Positions 11,201 to 21,123 of a DNA stretch of 64,000 bases are shown here, in pieces. The notes under the pieces were generated by a model that did no database searches, was not told where the DNA came from, and saw nothing but the letters and a program-made list of their open reading frames with translations. Source of the DNA: Cercis canadensis (lineage: Eukaryota > Streptophyta > Magnoliopsida > Fabales > Fabaceae); NCBI GenBank assembly GCA_003255065.1, contig QAOA01000527.1, positions 62,001-126,000 of the forward strand. The letters run 5' to 3'. The translations under genes were made by a program, and so were the position numbers. Within the stretch, counting starts at the first letter, position 1. Each line of letters begins with the position of its first letter.

Positions 11201-14200
11201 GAATTTAGAATTGTTTTGACTACTGTCTTTGTTGTCATTCTGTAAGTGTTCTTTGAATCTATTTTGATAAAATCATAGAGGCTCACAAGTGGACCATTGA
11301 GTCTAAAAATTCAAATGTGCATTTTACAACTGCATATTCAGTCCTTTAGCTATAATAAGATAGAAATACACTTGCATTTTAATTTCATTCTTTAGAGGAG
11401 ACTGCTATGCTTTGTTAAATGTTTTTCGTTAGGGCTGTAGGTAGATTGCGTCTTCATCTCTCTTATGATTGATTGTAATAATTGCTGTGTTTCAGGGAGA
11501 AGGCATGACCAGCATTGAACCAACAGCAGGAGTAATAAATGATGTATGTACATTTAGTGGTAGTGGTTTAATCTTGCTGGCTTTGGATGGCAGCCAAATA
11601 CCATCTTACTTCATACCAGCCCTTGGACCTGCTCCTAAGTGGTGTTCTTCCTTAGAATTCTTTACGGTATGCTCTTAATATCTTAATTGATTATTAAATC
11701 AGTTTATCATATAGCTTTTTTTTTTTTTTTTTTTTTNNTTTTTTTTTTTTTTTTTTTTTTGACATTATGAGTTGAGGTGGTGATGATCAGTTGAATTACT
11801 TTTATAGGAGGAGCTAGATTCTTCTGGGCCAACAACTATTTATGATCATTACAAATTTTTGACTAAAGAAGAGCTTGAGAGGTTAAATCTGACGAACTTG
11901 ATTGGCACCAATCTACTCAGAGCTTACATGCATGGCTTCTTTGTTAATCATGCATTATACAAAAAGGTGGGGTTTTTTTTCCCTGCATATTTTCTTAATT
12001 TTCAGTCTACATAAACTTCATGAATTATTGAGATTTGAGATGCTGAGCCCTCAATTATGATCTGGAAGATTTGTTTTAGCCTGGCTTAATGTTTTGGCAG
12101 TTTCACATCATACCTTTTTCAGCAATTTGGTTTTCTTGATTATTATGGTAAAGATGGTAAAAATGAAAAAGTAGTTTTGTACTTTTGAGCAGCCATTTAA
12201 TAATCTCAAAGAAAGTTGTGCATTGGGACAGGAAAAGGGAAGGACATGCCATATTTTTAATTAAAAGTGCATTAGGTTAATGGCACCCAAGAGTTAAACT
12301 CAAAAGTCGAAAACATTTCTCACATTTTAAGATGAAAAATGTGTACTTCTTGTTGCATAGTTGAGAGGTATTGTGCTAAGTGGACCTTCCAACTTAGATT
12401 GCAAGCTTGAGTGTCATTTTGGTGATTTGATGGCTTAGTAAAGCATAAGAAGACCACAGTGGTTCGATGCTGATTATAACATCAATTATAACAAGTTGAT
12501 TGCACATATGCACCGTTATCACCCTAACTGCCACTTTTCTTATTATCACATGATCATGATCCTTTTCTTGTCCCTTATTATGTAATCACTTATTGGTACA
12601 AGTAATGGTTAGCATGTTATTCACATAGAACTTGTGTTTCTTTTATATGTTGCTGGATCTCCTATATGCTGATTTGTTCTATCAAATGACATATTACCTC
12701 TTTTGTAGGCAAAAGCATTGGTAGCTCCTTTTGAATATGAAACTTACATTGAACAGCAGAAGCAACTGAAATTGGAAGCTGAACGTGCCTCACGAATCAC
12801 GGTTGATTTCTCCCCTGATCATTTTAGATTTTTTTTTTTTTTTTTTAATTCTCCTGCTGCTTATCTATAATAGTAGGCTTCCCTGCTTGATCATCTATTA
12901 TTTGAAAATCACTGTTTGTTGAATTCTTTTACCCCTTCATTATGCCCTTTATTTAATCAAACAGAGAAATAGAATTCCTTATTTTCTTTTTAACTACGGT
13001 TCCAAGGCTTATTTGGTGCGATAACCATGGGTTTGGCTTTTGCGTTTTGATGATTTCGGGGTTATCTTTGGGGTTGTGCTTTTACAGAGGGATGCTATTA
13101 TCCTTTTAACATAGTTAAGCATGATTAATGACTTTTATCTTTGGCTACATGCTTCCCCTACAGATAAGGAAAAAATTACCCAAAGTTAACCGGGTCCTTG
13201 CTGCTCGCCTCCTAGATAGTGAAGAAACTGAAATTGAAAAGAAAGATGCTGATGAAGATGAAGCTAAAAAAGCATCCAAGAAAAAGAAAGTGCTTAGCAT
13301 GCAAGATCTTCGAGATGAGCGATTTTCTGCAATCTTTGAAAACAAGGTGATGTGATCTGAACACTGCCAGCTTCTAGGTGTCTTAGTTTTATTGGTGACT
13401 TACCCTTGCCCCTCTTTCTCTTTAAAATTGAAGTTTTGACATTCTTCTGTACCCATTGCTACATTGAACATATCATTTTAAAGCAGTCAAAAACAGGGTA
13501 ATTGGATCTAAATGCACACTTGATCACCTGGTTAATGAAGTATTCTTACTTGTATCATTTTTGCACTGATTTTGGTGATTTCAGTTGAACATATCATTTT
13601 AAAGCATGGTATGCATGTGCCTCGTGAATTTATCCTTGCAAAAACTTGCAGCATAAATATCCGAAGGCTTATCCACATAGCATGTTTGTTTCTGACTGTT
13701 TTCTTTCTAAATGGGACATTTCTTTGTGACAAATATTCCTTTTGATTGAGTTTCAGGAATATGAGATTGATGAGTTCTCAGAAGAATATCTGGCTTTGCA
13801 TCCCATGGCTTCTAAGAAGCAAACATCCTTGTTGAAGGAACATTTTGAACCTGTAATGCCAGATGAAGATGAATCTGATGTGTCAGCATCATCAGAAGAT
13901 GAACCTACAAATAAACTGAAAGAGAAAACATGGGTTCCAAGGTGAGAATTTGTAACCAATGTGCTAGATCTCTGCTATTATATGGGGATAAATAGATTGA
14001 TCCATCAGATATTGGTGCATTTCATTATGTATTCTAAATTGAGGACTATAATTTTCTTTATATCAGTAGAATACTGGCTGCATGTTTATGAAATGTTTGT
14101 GAATTCTACAATTTGTCCCGCATCTTTTGATGCTATTAATTACCGGAAATAAAAAATTTACTTGATATGCAGATTTTACGAAATTAAGGATGAGCGGCAT

Positions 14201-14518
14201 GCAGAGGCATTCTGGCACAAAAAGTCACTTGAAGGGGAGGACTCACTTCCTATTGGAGACAGAGTAGCTGCTCTTAGAGACAGTCAAAAGTCTCATATCC
14301 CAAATGGTGTTAAGTTGGGTCCAGGAGGATCACGAGAAATCACTTTCACCACTAGAAGCTCAGCCAAGTACAAGGAAGACAAAGAGGATAAAGAAGTGCA
14401 GCACCCAAAGAAGAGGGGAGTTCAATCTTTGGGGCTTAAGCCAGACAGATCAGAATTTCATGGTCGAGGTCGAGGGAGAGGGAGAGGTAGAGGGAGAGGC
14501 AGAAGAGGCCGTCGATAG
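5201..14518 (+). CDS. NOL10: NOL10/ENP2 homologue (Arabidopsis EDA7), nucleolar WD40 protein
   Basis: Nucleolar component of the 90S/small-subunit processome, homologous to yeast Enp2 and human NOL10. Sixteen exons join in frame: 5201-5333, 6104-6202, 6857-6948, 8108-8208, 9468-9558, 9938-9996, 10119-10239, 10540-10608, 10781-10833, 10919-11027, 11496-11666, 11808-11966, 12709-12801, 13164-13346, 13757-13941, 14173-14518. They encode 687 residues, essentially the length of human NOL10. The first half is a WD40-type propeller, recognisable from [28 protein letters not shown] and [14 protein letters not shown]. The segment [12 protein letters not shown] is strongly conserved in the family. The NUC153 motif follows ([20 protein letters not shown], about residues 497-516), then an acidic region. 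The tail is an arginine/glycine run ([18 protein letters not shown]), typical of RNA-binding nucleolar proteins. Introns are AT-rich, and the one before exon 12 holds a poly-T tract with two N bases. Confidence 0.95.
11719..11760. repeat. Poly-T tract with two unresolved bases
   Basis: A run of about 40 T bases with two N near 11737-11738 lies in a NOL10 intron, just upstream of the exon starting at 11808. It probably extends the polypyrimidine tract, and its true length is unknown because the assembly is uncertain here. Confidence 0.8.
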
Positions 14519-15609
14519 GAGATGTCTTACAGATAATGTGAATGGCTTTTAAATCTTTCTCCTCTTCTGATCCATTTTATACTTCACTTTTCCCTCCATA
14601 AAGCTAGCTGCTTATAGGTTTTTTGTACTTTTTTTTTGTCGGTTTACTTTAATTTTGGTTCTCCTTTCTCCTCCTCCAAATTTTGGCCGCTCCATGAGTA
14701 TAAATTATTTTAGTCGTGTGGGATTTAACCTTCTTTTGGGTTGGGGGAAGAAGAGATTGAGTAGTACAATGTTGAGCATCAGATTGACAAGTGTTATTCT
14801 AACACGTGCCACCCTCCTGAATTTTTGTACTTAGGATTGCCGGATTTATTAAGGCGAAAATTTAAACAAGAGGTATTGTAGATTTGATGTCTGCTTTACA
14901 TATTTGCAAACCTGGACAAAAGTTTAATGTTCATTCCTGTTACAAAGGCAACTATTGATGTTGAATTTGTTGTGCCGTTTATGCTTTAGTTTCCCACAAT
15001 TGGCAAGGAATTCATGGTCCAAAAGAAAAATTCAATGAGGAAATATTAAATTTATAAGTTGCATACAAACTTGGTTTCCCGGAACCCGAAGTGAGGATCT
15101 ATGCTTATCCTGTCATGAATTTCAGTTGGGCTATCTTCTGAATTCAATTAAAACTACAAGATGTCAAATCTTGGAATTAACACTCTCATCTCGCTTTTTT
15201 AAGTCATACGCGTTATCGCAGTATAACTGCACATATTGCATTTTCATTATCTTCAGAGTATGTTGATACCAACATTAAAATACAAATCCGAGATCTGTTC
15301 TACGTCGTCCTCTTACACGTTCAGAGAACATAATTTTCCCCCACTCATATCTGTCTGAATGATCCACAAAAGATAAATCTTGATAGAATAAGAGACCTTT
15401 GAATCCAGCAATAGTCGTATAAGAATTGGATCTTTCCATTTTCCCAAAAGAAAACCTCTATATCAAAGTTCAAAAGTTAACTCTATTTTCTCTTTTTTTT
15501 TCCAAGAACATTTATCTATGAGAGAGTTTAAAGCTCATACCAATCTGATGTTCAGCTGAACTTATTATGAGCTATATTTCCCTTGTGTTGTGTGTCAGAG
15601 AGTGATAAG
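14519..15609. other. Convergent 3' flanks of NOL10 and SPC12
   Basis: No gene is seen in this spacer. It carries the 3' untranslated region of NOL10 on the left (T-rich, with a TTTTTTTTGTC run near 14630) and that of the minus-strand SPC12 gene on the right. The genes converge, so their terminators lie here, but no single polyadenylation signal stands out. Confidence 0.5.
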
Positions 15610-15891
15610 CTAGTTCTTAATGGGTTTCTTCTTGGAATTGGAATTGAGAGATTGGAGGGGCTTGGGATGCTTTTGTGCTTCACTGGGATCCAACCACTTA
15701 AGAGAATGGCGATTGAAAAGAGGCCAATTGGGGACAGTGAGCAATGTAGTGAGAACCACTCCACCTGTGTAAATGAGCATCATCATCTCAAAAGAACCCA
15801 TCAGGTATGCACTTGCAAACGCCGCCACAGCGAAAGCCAGAAGCAAAATCTGCATCAGTTGCTCCGCTAGCTTTTGTCCTTGCCAATCCAT
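15610..15891 (-). CDS. SPCS1: Signal peptidase complex subunit 1 (SPC12/SPCS1)
   Basis: Small non-catalytic ER membrane subunit of the signal peptidase complex, which trims signal peptides from secretory proteins. One coding exon gives 93 residues. It opens MDWQGQKLAEQLMQ and has two hydrophobic segments, about residues 14-33 and 37-53, forming a hairpin with both ends in the cytosol, as known for SPC12. The family hallmark follows the second segment: TVPNWPLFNRHSLKWLDP. A lysine-rich tail ends the protein (SNSKKKPIKN). The length and motifs match Arabidopsis SPC12 closely. An acceptor (TTTGGTAG) abuts the ATG directly, so the upstream exon is purely untranslated. The 5' UTR intron runs about 15892-16239, with donor CAG|GTAC on the minus strand. 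Antisense open frames across it are shadows. Confidence 0.93.
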   Translation of the reverse strand: MDWQGQKLAEQLMQILLLAFAVAAFASAYLMGSFEMMMLIYTGGVVLTTLLTVPNWPLFNRHSLKWLDPSEAQKHPKPLQSLNSNSKKKPIKN

Positions 15892-16239
15892 CTACCAAAG
15901 CAAAGACTACCACAAAAACCCATAAAACAGAGGGGAATTCGTAGATCTCCAAACAGGGTAAAAAAAAAACCCAAACGAGATTATACGGAAAATTGAATTC
16001 TTTAAATCGACTAATTCTAAAAGGATTCAATTGGTTGGTTTTTTCGTTCTAAAATCTAGGGAAAAAAAGAAAAAGATACATTTTGGATTTTTCATGCCCT
16101 TATCAGTTATTTATTAGCTCTGGGAAATCGCTAAACTTTTTGGGGGAAACTCGGGATCAAGATGATGGATGCATGATTCATTGATTGAGAGTTAAACTTA
16201 AAACCCAAGAGATTAGAGGTAGAGCCTTAGAGGGTGTAC

Positions 16240-16520
16240 CTGAATCAAATTGTGATGTGGGTTAGGGTTTCAGCCTCCGATACAAGGCGATCAATGCCGC
16301 AACTAGCACCACCGCTTTCCTCGTCTCTGACTCTACCCAATTGCTGTGTCTTCAGTCTTCACTATTTTTCTGTGTCTCTTCTCAAATAGAGTAATGGAGA
16401 GGCTGGTTAGTGCTCTTGGTCTACTCAGTCTCTTTTGCTAATTGGTAAAATTGACTCTGTTTTCTTTCATTTCTGTTGAGCCCACGATACTGCCTTCGGG
16501 TCCGATGGTAGAAGCCCATC
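16240..16520 (-). promoter_or_regulatory. SPC12 promoter and first non-coding exon
   Basis: On the minus strand a perfect telo-box AAACCCTA lies at 16263-16270, and two site II motifs TGGGCT lie upstream at 16479-16484 and 16513-16518. The region is less AT-rich than its surroundings. The order (site II upstream, telo-box near the start of transcription) fits a housekeeping TATA-less plant promoter. The exact start site cannot be read from sequence; it is inferred to lie between about 16280 and 16450. Confidence 0.6.
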
Positions 16521-18490
16521 AATGGTTTATGTAGTCCATAAACTGTGGCCCTTTTGGATATATGAGACTATTTGGATTTTTGAAAAAACTTGTACAAAAT
16601 TCTTCACGAGTTACCACAAGTTAAATGTTTTTAATAAAAAAAAAATTGTAGTAAAAAATTGAAATTTTATTTTATCCCAATTAAGCCATAAATAGTGTTA
16701 AGACCTATTCTTGCCAGACCCATAGGAAGAAAAAAAAAATATTCTTGTGTTTGGTCACTACTAAAATGCAAGTTAAAGGGTTAAAATTTTAATACTTTTG
16801 GGTTAATTTGAGATCCTATTATAAATAATATCTTGGTACGAAGAAATTATTAATGTAGTATTTCTTGACATTTTTGGCATTTTTTATTGCTTACAGGACA
16901 CCACCCCCCCCCCCCAANAAAAAAAAAAAAAACATACTTCTTGAATCTTTTAAGCACAAATTCTGATAAGAGGCTTCCCCATAATCTATATATCAGAGCT
17001 TTGACATGTGTGCATATCATTTGTTGCTGCTGAGAAGAAGTGGAAAATAACAAAGCGAAAAAGACATACTCATACCAATATGAGAATACATTATATATAT
17101 ATATATATAGTCATTCAGGGTTGAAGGCTTATGTTGTCTAATGAAATTTGTAAGTGAAAAAAAATACATTGCTTGTCTAGCAATTTATACTTTAATATAG
17201 TTCAAGAGTTTATACTAGATTATTTGGTTGATACAAATGCTTATGTCATGCATTAATTATATTTAGTTTGTAATTCTTCTTTACAAAAGCTTGGAACCTT
17301 CCCTTAAGAAACTAATTACCTCTTACACGTGCATACCACAGGTAAGCTTGCTAACAGTTCGTGTATTCCATGCATCGGGACATGCACGTCATACGATTTG
17401 AAACAAGTTGGGATATTTAATATTTTAAACGTCCTTACTATATATGCATATCCTATTAGTGCAAGTGCTAAAGAAAAATTAAAATGATCAGTTTCATAAG
17501 TATTAATTAGTTTAAGCTATGTAGGAAATTAATTTAGCAAAAAAAAAAAAAAAAAAAGCAATGTAGGAATCAAATTTACAATTATATATGTTGGCATTTT
17601 TTTTAAGTGGAAAACACCATGGAGTTCTATACTTCCACTAGTTTGAATGATCACTTTAACACAATTTCATGTTATACCTATGACTATGATTGTCCCTGGA
17701 AAGAAAAAAGATTAAATTGAAATGTACAATCTTTTTCAGCTCCAAAAAGTGTTAGTAACTTTAGCCTTTTGTCAACCGAACTTGTGGTAAACAGATTATG
17801 AAAGGGGAAAGTGAGTTGCTGCCGCATTTCAAATCTTTTTACCATGCTTAAAACCCTTTTGACTGCAATTCAAAGACTGACCAAATTAAGAGTCAAGACT
17901 CCATATGGTTAAGTGTCAACTTTGAAGACCAACATGGCTACGTTGAACAGAATGGGTTGCATCACTGCATACGCATACTGGACTAAAATGTTAATGCGAT
18001 TTTCATTAAAGGTATAAGAGAATTTTTTTTCCCTTTCGGTGCCTTTAATTGGCTTCCCTGCTCATCATAAAACTAAATCTTGCTTGCAGAAAGTCTGTGA
18101 GCATGTCAAAGGTTTGTTTAAGAGGTTTTATCAGGAAAAAAAAAATGTTTTAATTAACAGTATCAGAAAGAGTATATGCGGGATTCATCTAAGGAAAATT
18201 AGAAGCTTTTGACCTCAGAGAAAAATAAACAAGAAAGAAAATTAAGAAAGTGTCATATAGTTATTTGTTGATGAAATTCATTATCTCCCACTGCCAACCA
18301 CCCACGCTCCTCCTCATTCTCACACACACAAAAACATTGGTGCCACATTCCAGACATGCGCTTGCATGCGCACCTAAATAATATATGTGGAAGAATAATA
18401 TAGTTTTTTGGTCTACGTACGAAAGAATAATATAATGATTTGTAATAATCCTTATGTAACATTCTATGATTATTCTTTCTCCGAACAAAA
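16521..18490. other. Spacer upstream of the bHLH gene
   Basis: AT-rich DNA without a recognisable gene. It holds a C-run followed by an A-run with one N (16903-16932, N at 16918), an (AT)n microsatellite at about 17091-17109, and an A18 run near 17540. A G-box CACGTG lies at 17326-17331, about 1.3 kb upstream of the bHLH start codon. Subgroup IVc bHLH proteins are known to activate subgroup Ib genes, and bHLH factors bind this motif, so it is a plausible but unproven regulatory site. Confidence 0.45.
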
Positions 18491-18491
18491 T

Positions 18492-18589
18492 AAAAAATGG
18501 ATGCTTACTATTGTAGAGGATGATTGTTTGTATATATATTAAAAAATGGATGCTTACTATTGTAGAGGATGATTGTTTGTATATATATA
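18492..18589 (+). repeat. 49-bp tandem duplication carrying TATA-like ends
   Basis: The unit beginning AAAAAATGGATGCTTACTAT and ending GTATATATAT occurs twice back to back (18492-18540 and 18541-18589) and is nearly identical. The end of the second copy, about 18581-18589, lies 70 bp before the bHLH ATG and is the best TATA candidate. The first copy supplies a second TATA-like stretch 49 bp upstream. Near identity means the duplication is recent. Confidence 0.85.
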
Positions 18590-18657
18590 CAAGTGATGAT
18601 GATTTAGTTAGTAAGCAACTTGACTAATCAACCAACTCTTAACTAATCCACTCAATC

Positions 18658-19888
18658 ATGTTAGCATTATCCCCTCCTTTGTTCTCAACCATTGGTTGGC
18701 CCTTGGAGTTGGAGGAGACCATAAATCATAACCAGAACAACTTGTACAAAGATACTGAGACCTCTGACTACTCATTTCCTCATCAGTTCACTTCGCCTAA
18801 ACAGCCACAGCCACAGGTAGAGCTTGAAAGGTCTACGCCATACCCGGCCACCATGGTCAAGAAGCTTAACCATAATGCTAGTGAACGTGATCGCCGCAAG
18901 AAGATCAATACCTTGTATTCCTCACTTCATTCACTGCTTCCTAAGGCAAATCAAAAGGTATTATCTATCTCTGTATATCTATTTTCATTTTCTTTTTCTT
19001 TTTTGGGATTTTTTGGTTTTGGAAGGTTGTTTTGTGGGGGAGGGGGATTTTGAAGGATTTAATAGAATATAGCATGTAGTTTTAATATGCCTTTTAGTTC
19101 AATTTTCATGTTAAAGTTGTCCACTGAAATTTTGAGTTCTGAAACAAGTACTTGAAAGAAGGACTTATTGACTTAGAATTAGCTTTTTTTACATTTAATG
19201 CTTGACATAAGAGCATCTTAATTTTCTGCAGTACTGTGTATGGTTAAACAGATGAAATTTTCTGTGTAAAAAAGCTTTCTAATTATAAGCTAAAATGTGA
19301 TGAATCAGATTGTAATTTCCATGTTGCTGGTGCAGAAAAAATTAAGCATTCCAGGAACAATTTCACGAGTCCTAAAGTACATACCGGACTTGCAGCAGGA
19401 AGTGGAAGGACTTATTAAGAAAAAGGAGGAGCTTTTATTGAGAATTTCTCGGCAAGGAGATGTAGTGACCAAAGAATCTCAAAGGAAAATTGCCCTTCAC
19501 AACTCTTTCTTTGCAGTTTCAACTACTAGGCTCAATGATTGTGAAGCTGTTATTCAGATTTCTTCTAATAAGGCCCACAAAACTCCATTATCTGAGGTCT
19601 TGCTGTGTTTAGAAAAAGATGGGTCCTTATTGCTAAACGCTTCTTCCTTTGAGACCTTTGGGGGGAGAGTCTTCTATAACTTGCATTTCCAGGTATGCCT
19701 TATAACATTCCTTTCTTCGATGCCAAATGGAAATAGAGAAGATATATAGTGAGTAATTATTATAAAGTTGTGAACTAATTAAAGTGCCTACTGGGTTTCT
19801 GCAGGTGGAAAAATCTTATAAATTAGAGTCCGATATGCTAAGTGAGAAGCTTATGTCAATATATGAGAAGAAGGAAAGAATCTTCTAA
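18658..19888 (+). CDS. ORG2: Subgroup Ib bHLH transcription factor (ORG2/ORG3/bHLH100 type)
   Basis: Nuclear basic helix-loop-helix regulator of the clade formed in Arabidopsis by bHLH38, 39, 100 and 101. These pair with FIT to switch on iron uptake under deficiency. Three exons (18658-18957, 19336-19692, 19805-19888), all in phase 0, give 246 residues, the usual family length. The N terminus (MLALSPPLFSTIGWPLE) resembles ORG2. The basic region is at about 68-83 with KKLNHNASERDRRKKIN, including the DNA-contacting His72, Glu76 and Arg80. Helix 1 is TLYSSLHSLLP, and intron 1 falls in the loop. Helix 2 follows: KKLSIPGTISRVLKYIPDLQ, running into a coiled stretch. The C-terminal half is ACT-like. 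The clade is secure. The exact member is not, since the Arabidopsis copies arose within its own lineage. TATA and leader lie just upstream. Confidence 0.92.
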
Positions 19889-20455
19889 ATTAATCAGATA
19901 TTAGCCCTAAATATCATGACCAAATGATTTTAAGTGATCTCTCTGATTTTTTATGAATTCTAGGGTTTCAAGAGCCAAACACATGTCTGCAATACATAGT
20001 TTGGGCAAAGAGGTAGGAGGAGCACAGTGCATAGAGTATAGGAGTTAATTAATGTAAGTTATGTAAACATTTACATGAACGTTAGACTCTACCACTGTAA
20101 CTATAAGCGACCAATGTCTCTTTCCTTTTATAGAAAGAGAAGACAGAGGAGGACCCACCTAATGCATGGCAAATTGGCAAGTCTACAAACATGTGAAAAC
20201 CTCCTTGTAAAAAGTTTTACGTATTACTAATGTAATTAAGGATCTCAATGTTACCTGCCCATGAATTAATATATTGAAGATAATATAACTCTTTTCCGCC
20301 AAATCTTCTTTTTTACTTATGCTAGCTTCAACATCTAATGCAACGATGAATAAGAAGGAAAAGAAGATGGGGTGTTGTGTTGTACTTTTATTGATAATAA
20401 ATCAATTATATGAAGCTTGAATATGAAAATGCTGATGAACCTATATACTAATTTT
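19889..20455. other. 3' flank of the bHLH gene
   Basis: The 3' untranslated region of the bHLH gene should occupy the first few hundred bases, with AATTAATATATTGAAGATAA near 20265 as a possible processing zone. No open frame or RNA gene is recognisable. Confidence 0.4.
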
Positions 20456-20746
20456 TGTTAGATATAAATCTATTTATAGGCCTTCACCTATTAGCTTAAG
20501 CTTTTAGGTTGAATTGGTTATTGACATAGTATCAGAGCTTCTTTGACCAAACAGTTAGGAGATCGGATCCTTTTGCCCCCACTTTCTCAATTAAATTGAA
20601 ATTTTAGAACATGGTATAAATGGACCAGTGCTTTGTCCACGCTTCAATCCCAAAGGGCTTTCACGTGCCGGAGCGTATTAGATATAAATCTATTCATGGG
20701 CATTCACCTATCAGCTTAAGCTTTTAGGTTGAATCGGTTATTAACA
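20456..20746 (+). mobile_element. TRIM-type LTR element (copy 1), fossil
   Basis: Two 71-bp terminal repeats (20456-20526 and 20676-20746), about 90% alike by hand count, flank about 150 bp of non-coding DNA. A primer site resembling the initiator tRNA-Met complement (TAGTATCAGAGC) follows the left repeat. The element is flanked by a 5-bp duplication ATTTT. It carries no genes and is a terminal-repeat retrotransposon in miniature, a non-autonomous relic. The divergence of its repeats points to an insertion some millions of years old. Confidence 0.85.
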
Positions 20747-21006
20747 ATTTTTGCATAGTGTCTTCAACAACTATTTGGCATTGGTTGCATTGTATAATAG
20801 TCATCAGTAACAAATGACATTACTAGCTTAATTAAAAAAGATTTAACATAAACTAATTGAACTGAAATCTAAATATGTGTACTAATATGTATGAGTAAGA
20901 GGAAAAATAATGTATAAGAGTAACATAATTCTCAAGTAACTCTCTAACAAAAATAAATATTTTTTTGTCTGAAAAAAGAATCATTTTTAAGTCAAAAATA
21001 TGTATG

Positions 21007-21123
21007 GGCCTGAGTGTGTGGTACCTCAATCGAATTCATCTTTGGGCTTCGCCGGACAAATAGAGTAGCCGTATTTCTTGTAATGGGCTCATGCTGGGTA
21101 GTTTCACCCATTAAAATTGGGCC
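21007..21123 (+). promoter_or_regulatory. Orphan site II cluster
   Basis: Four TGGGC(C/T) motifs occur in the same orientation within 117 bp (21007-21012, 21045-21050, 21084-21089, 21118-21123), in a patch richer in G+C than its surroundings. Clustered site II motifs are a hallmark of plant housekeeping promoters bound by TCP factors. No recognisable open frame follows on either strand within several kilobases, so this may be a relic promoter, a non-coding RNA promoter, or chance. Confidence 0.4.

Noticed and set aside
15583-15870. 95-codon plus-strand frame
   Set aside because: It is antisense to SPC12, which has clear family motifs on the other strand.
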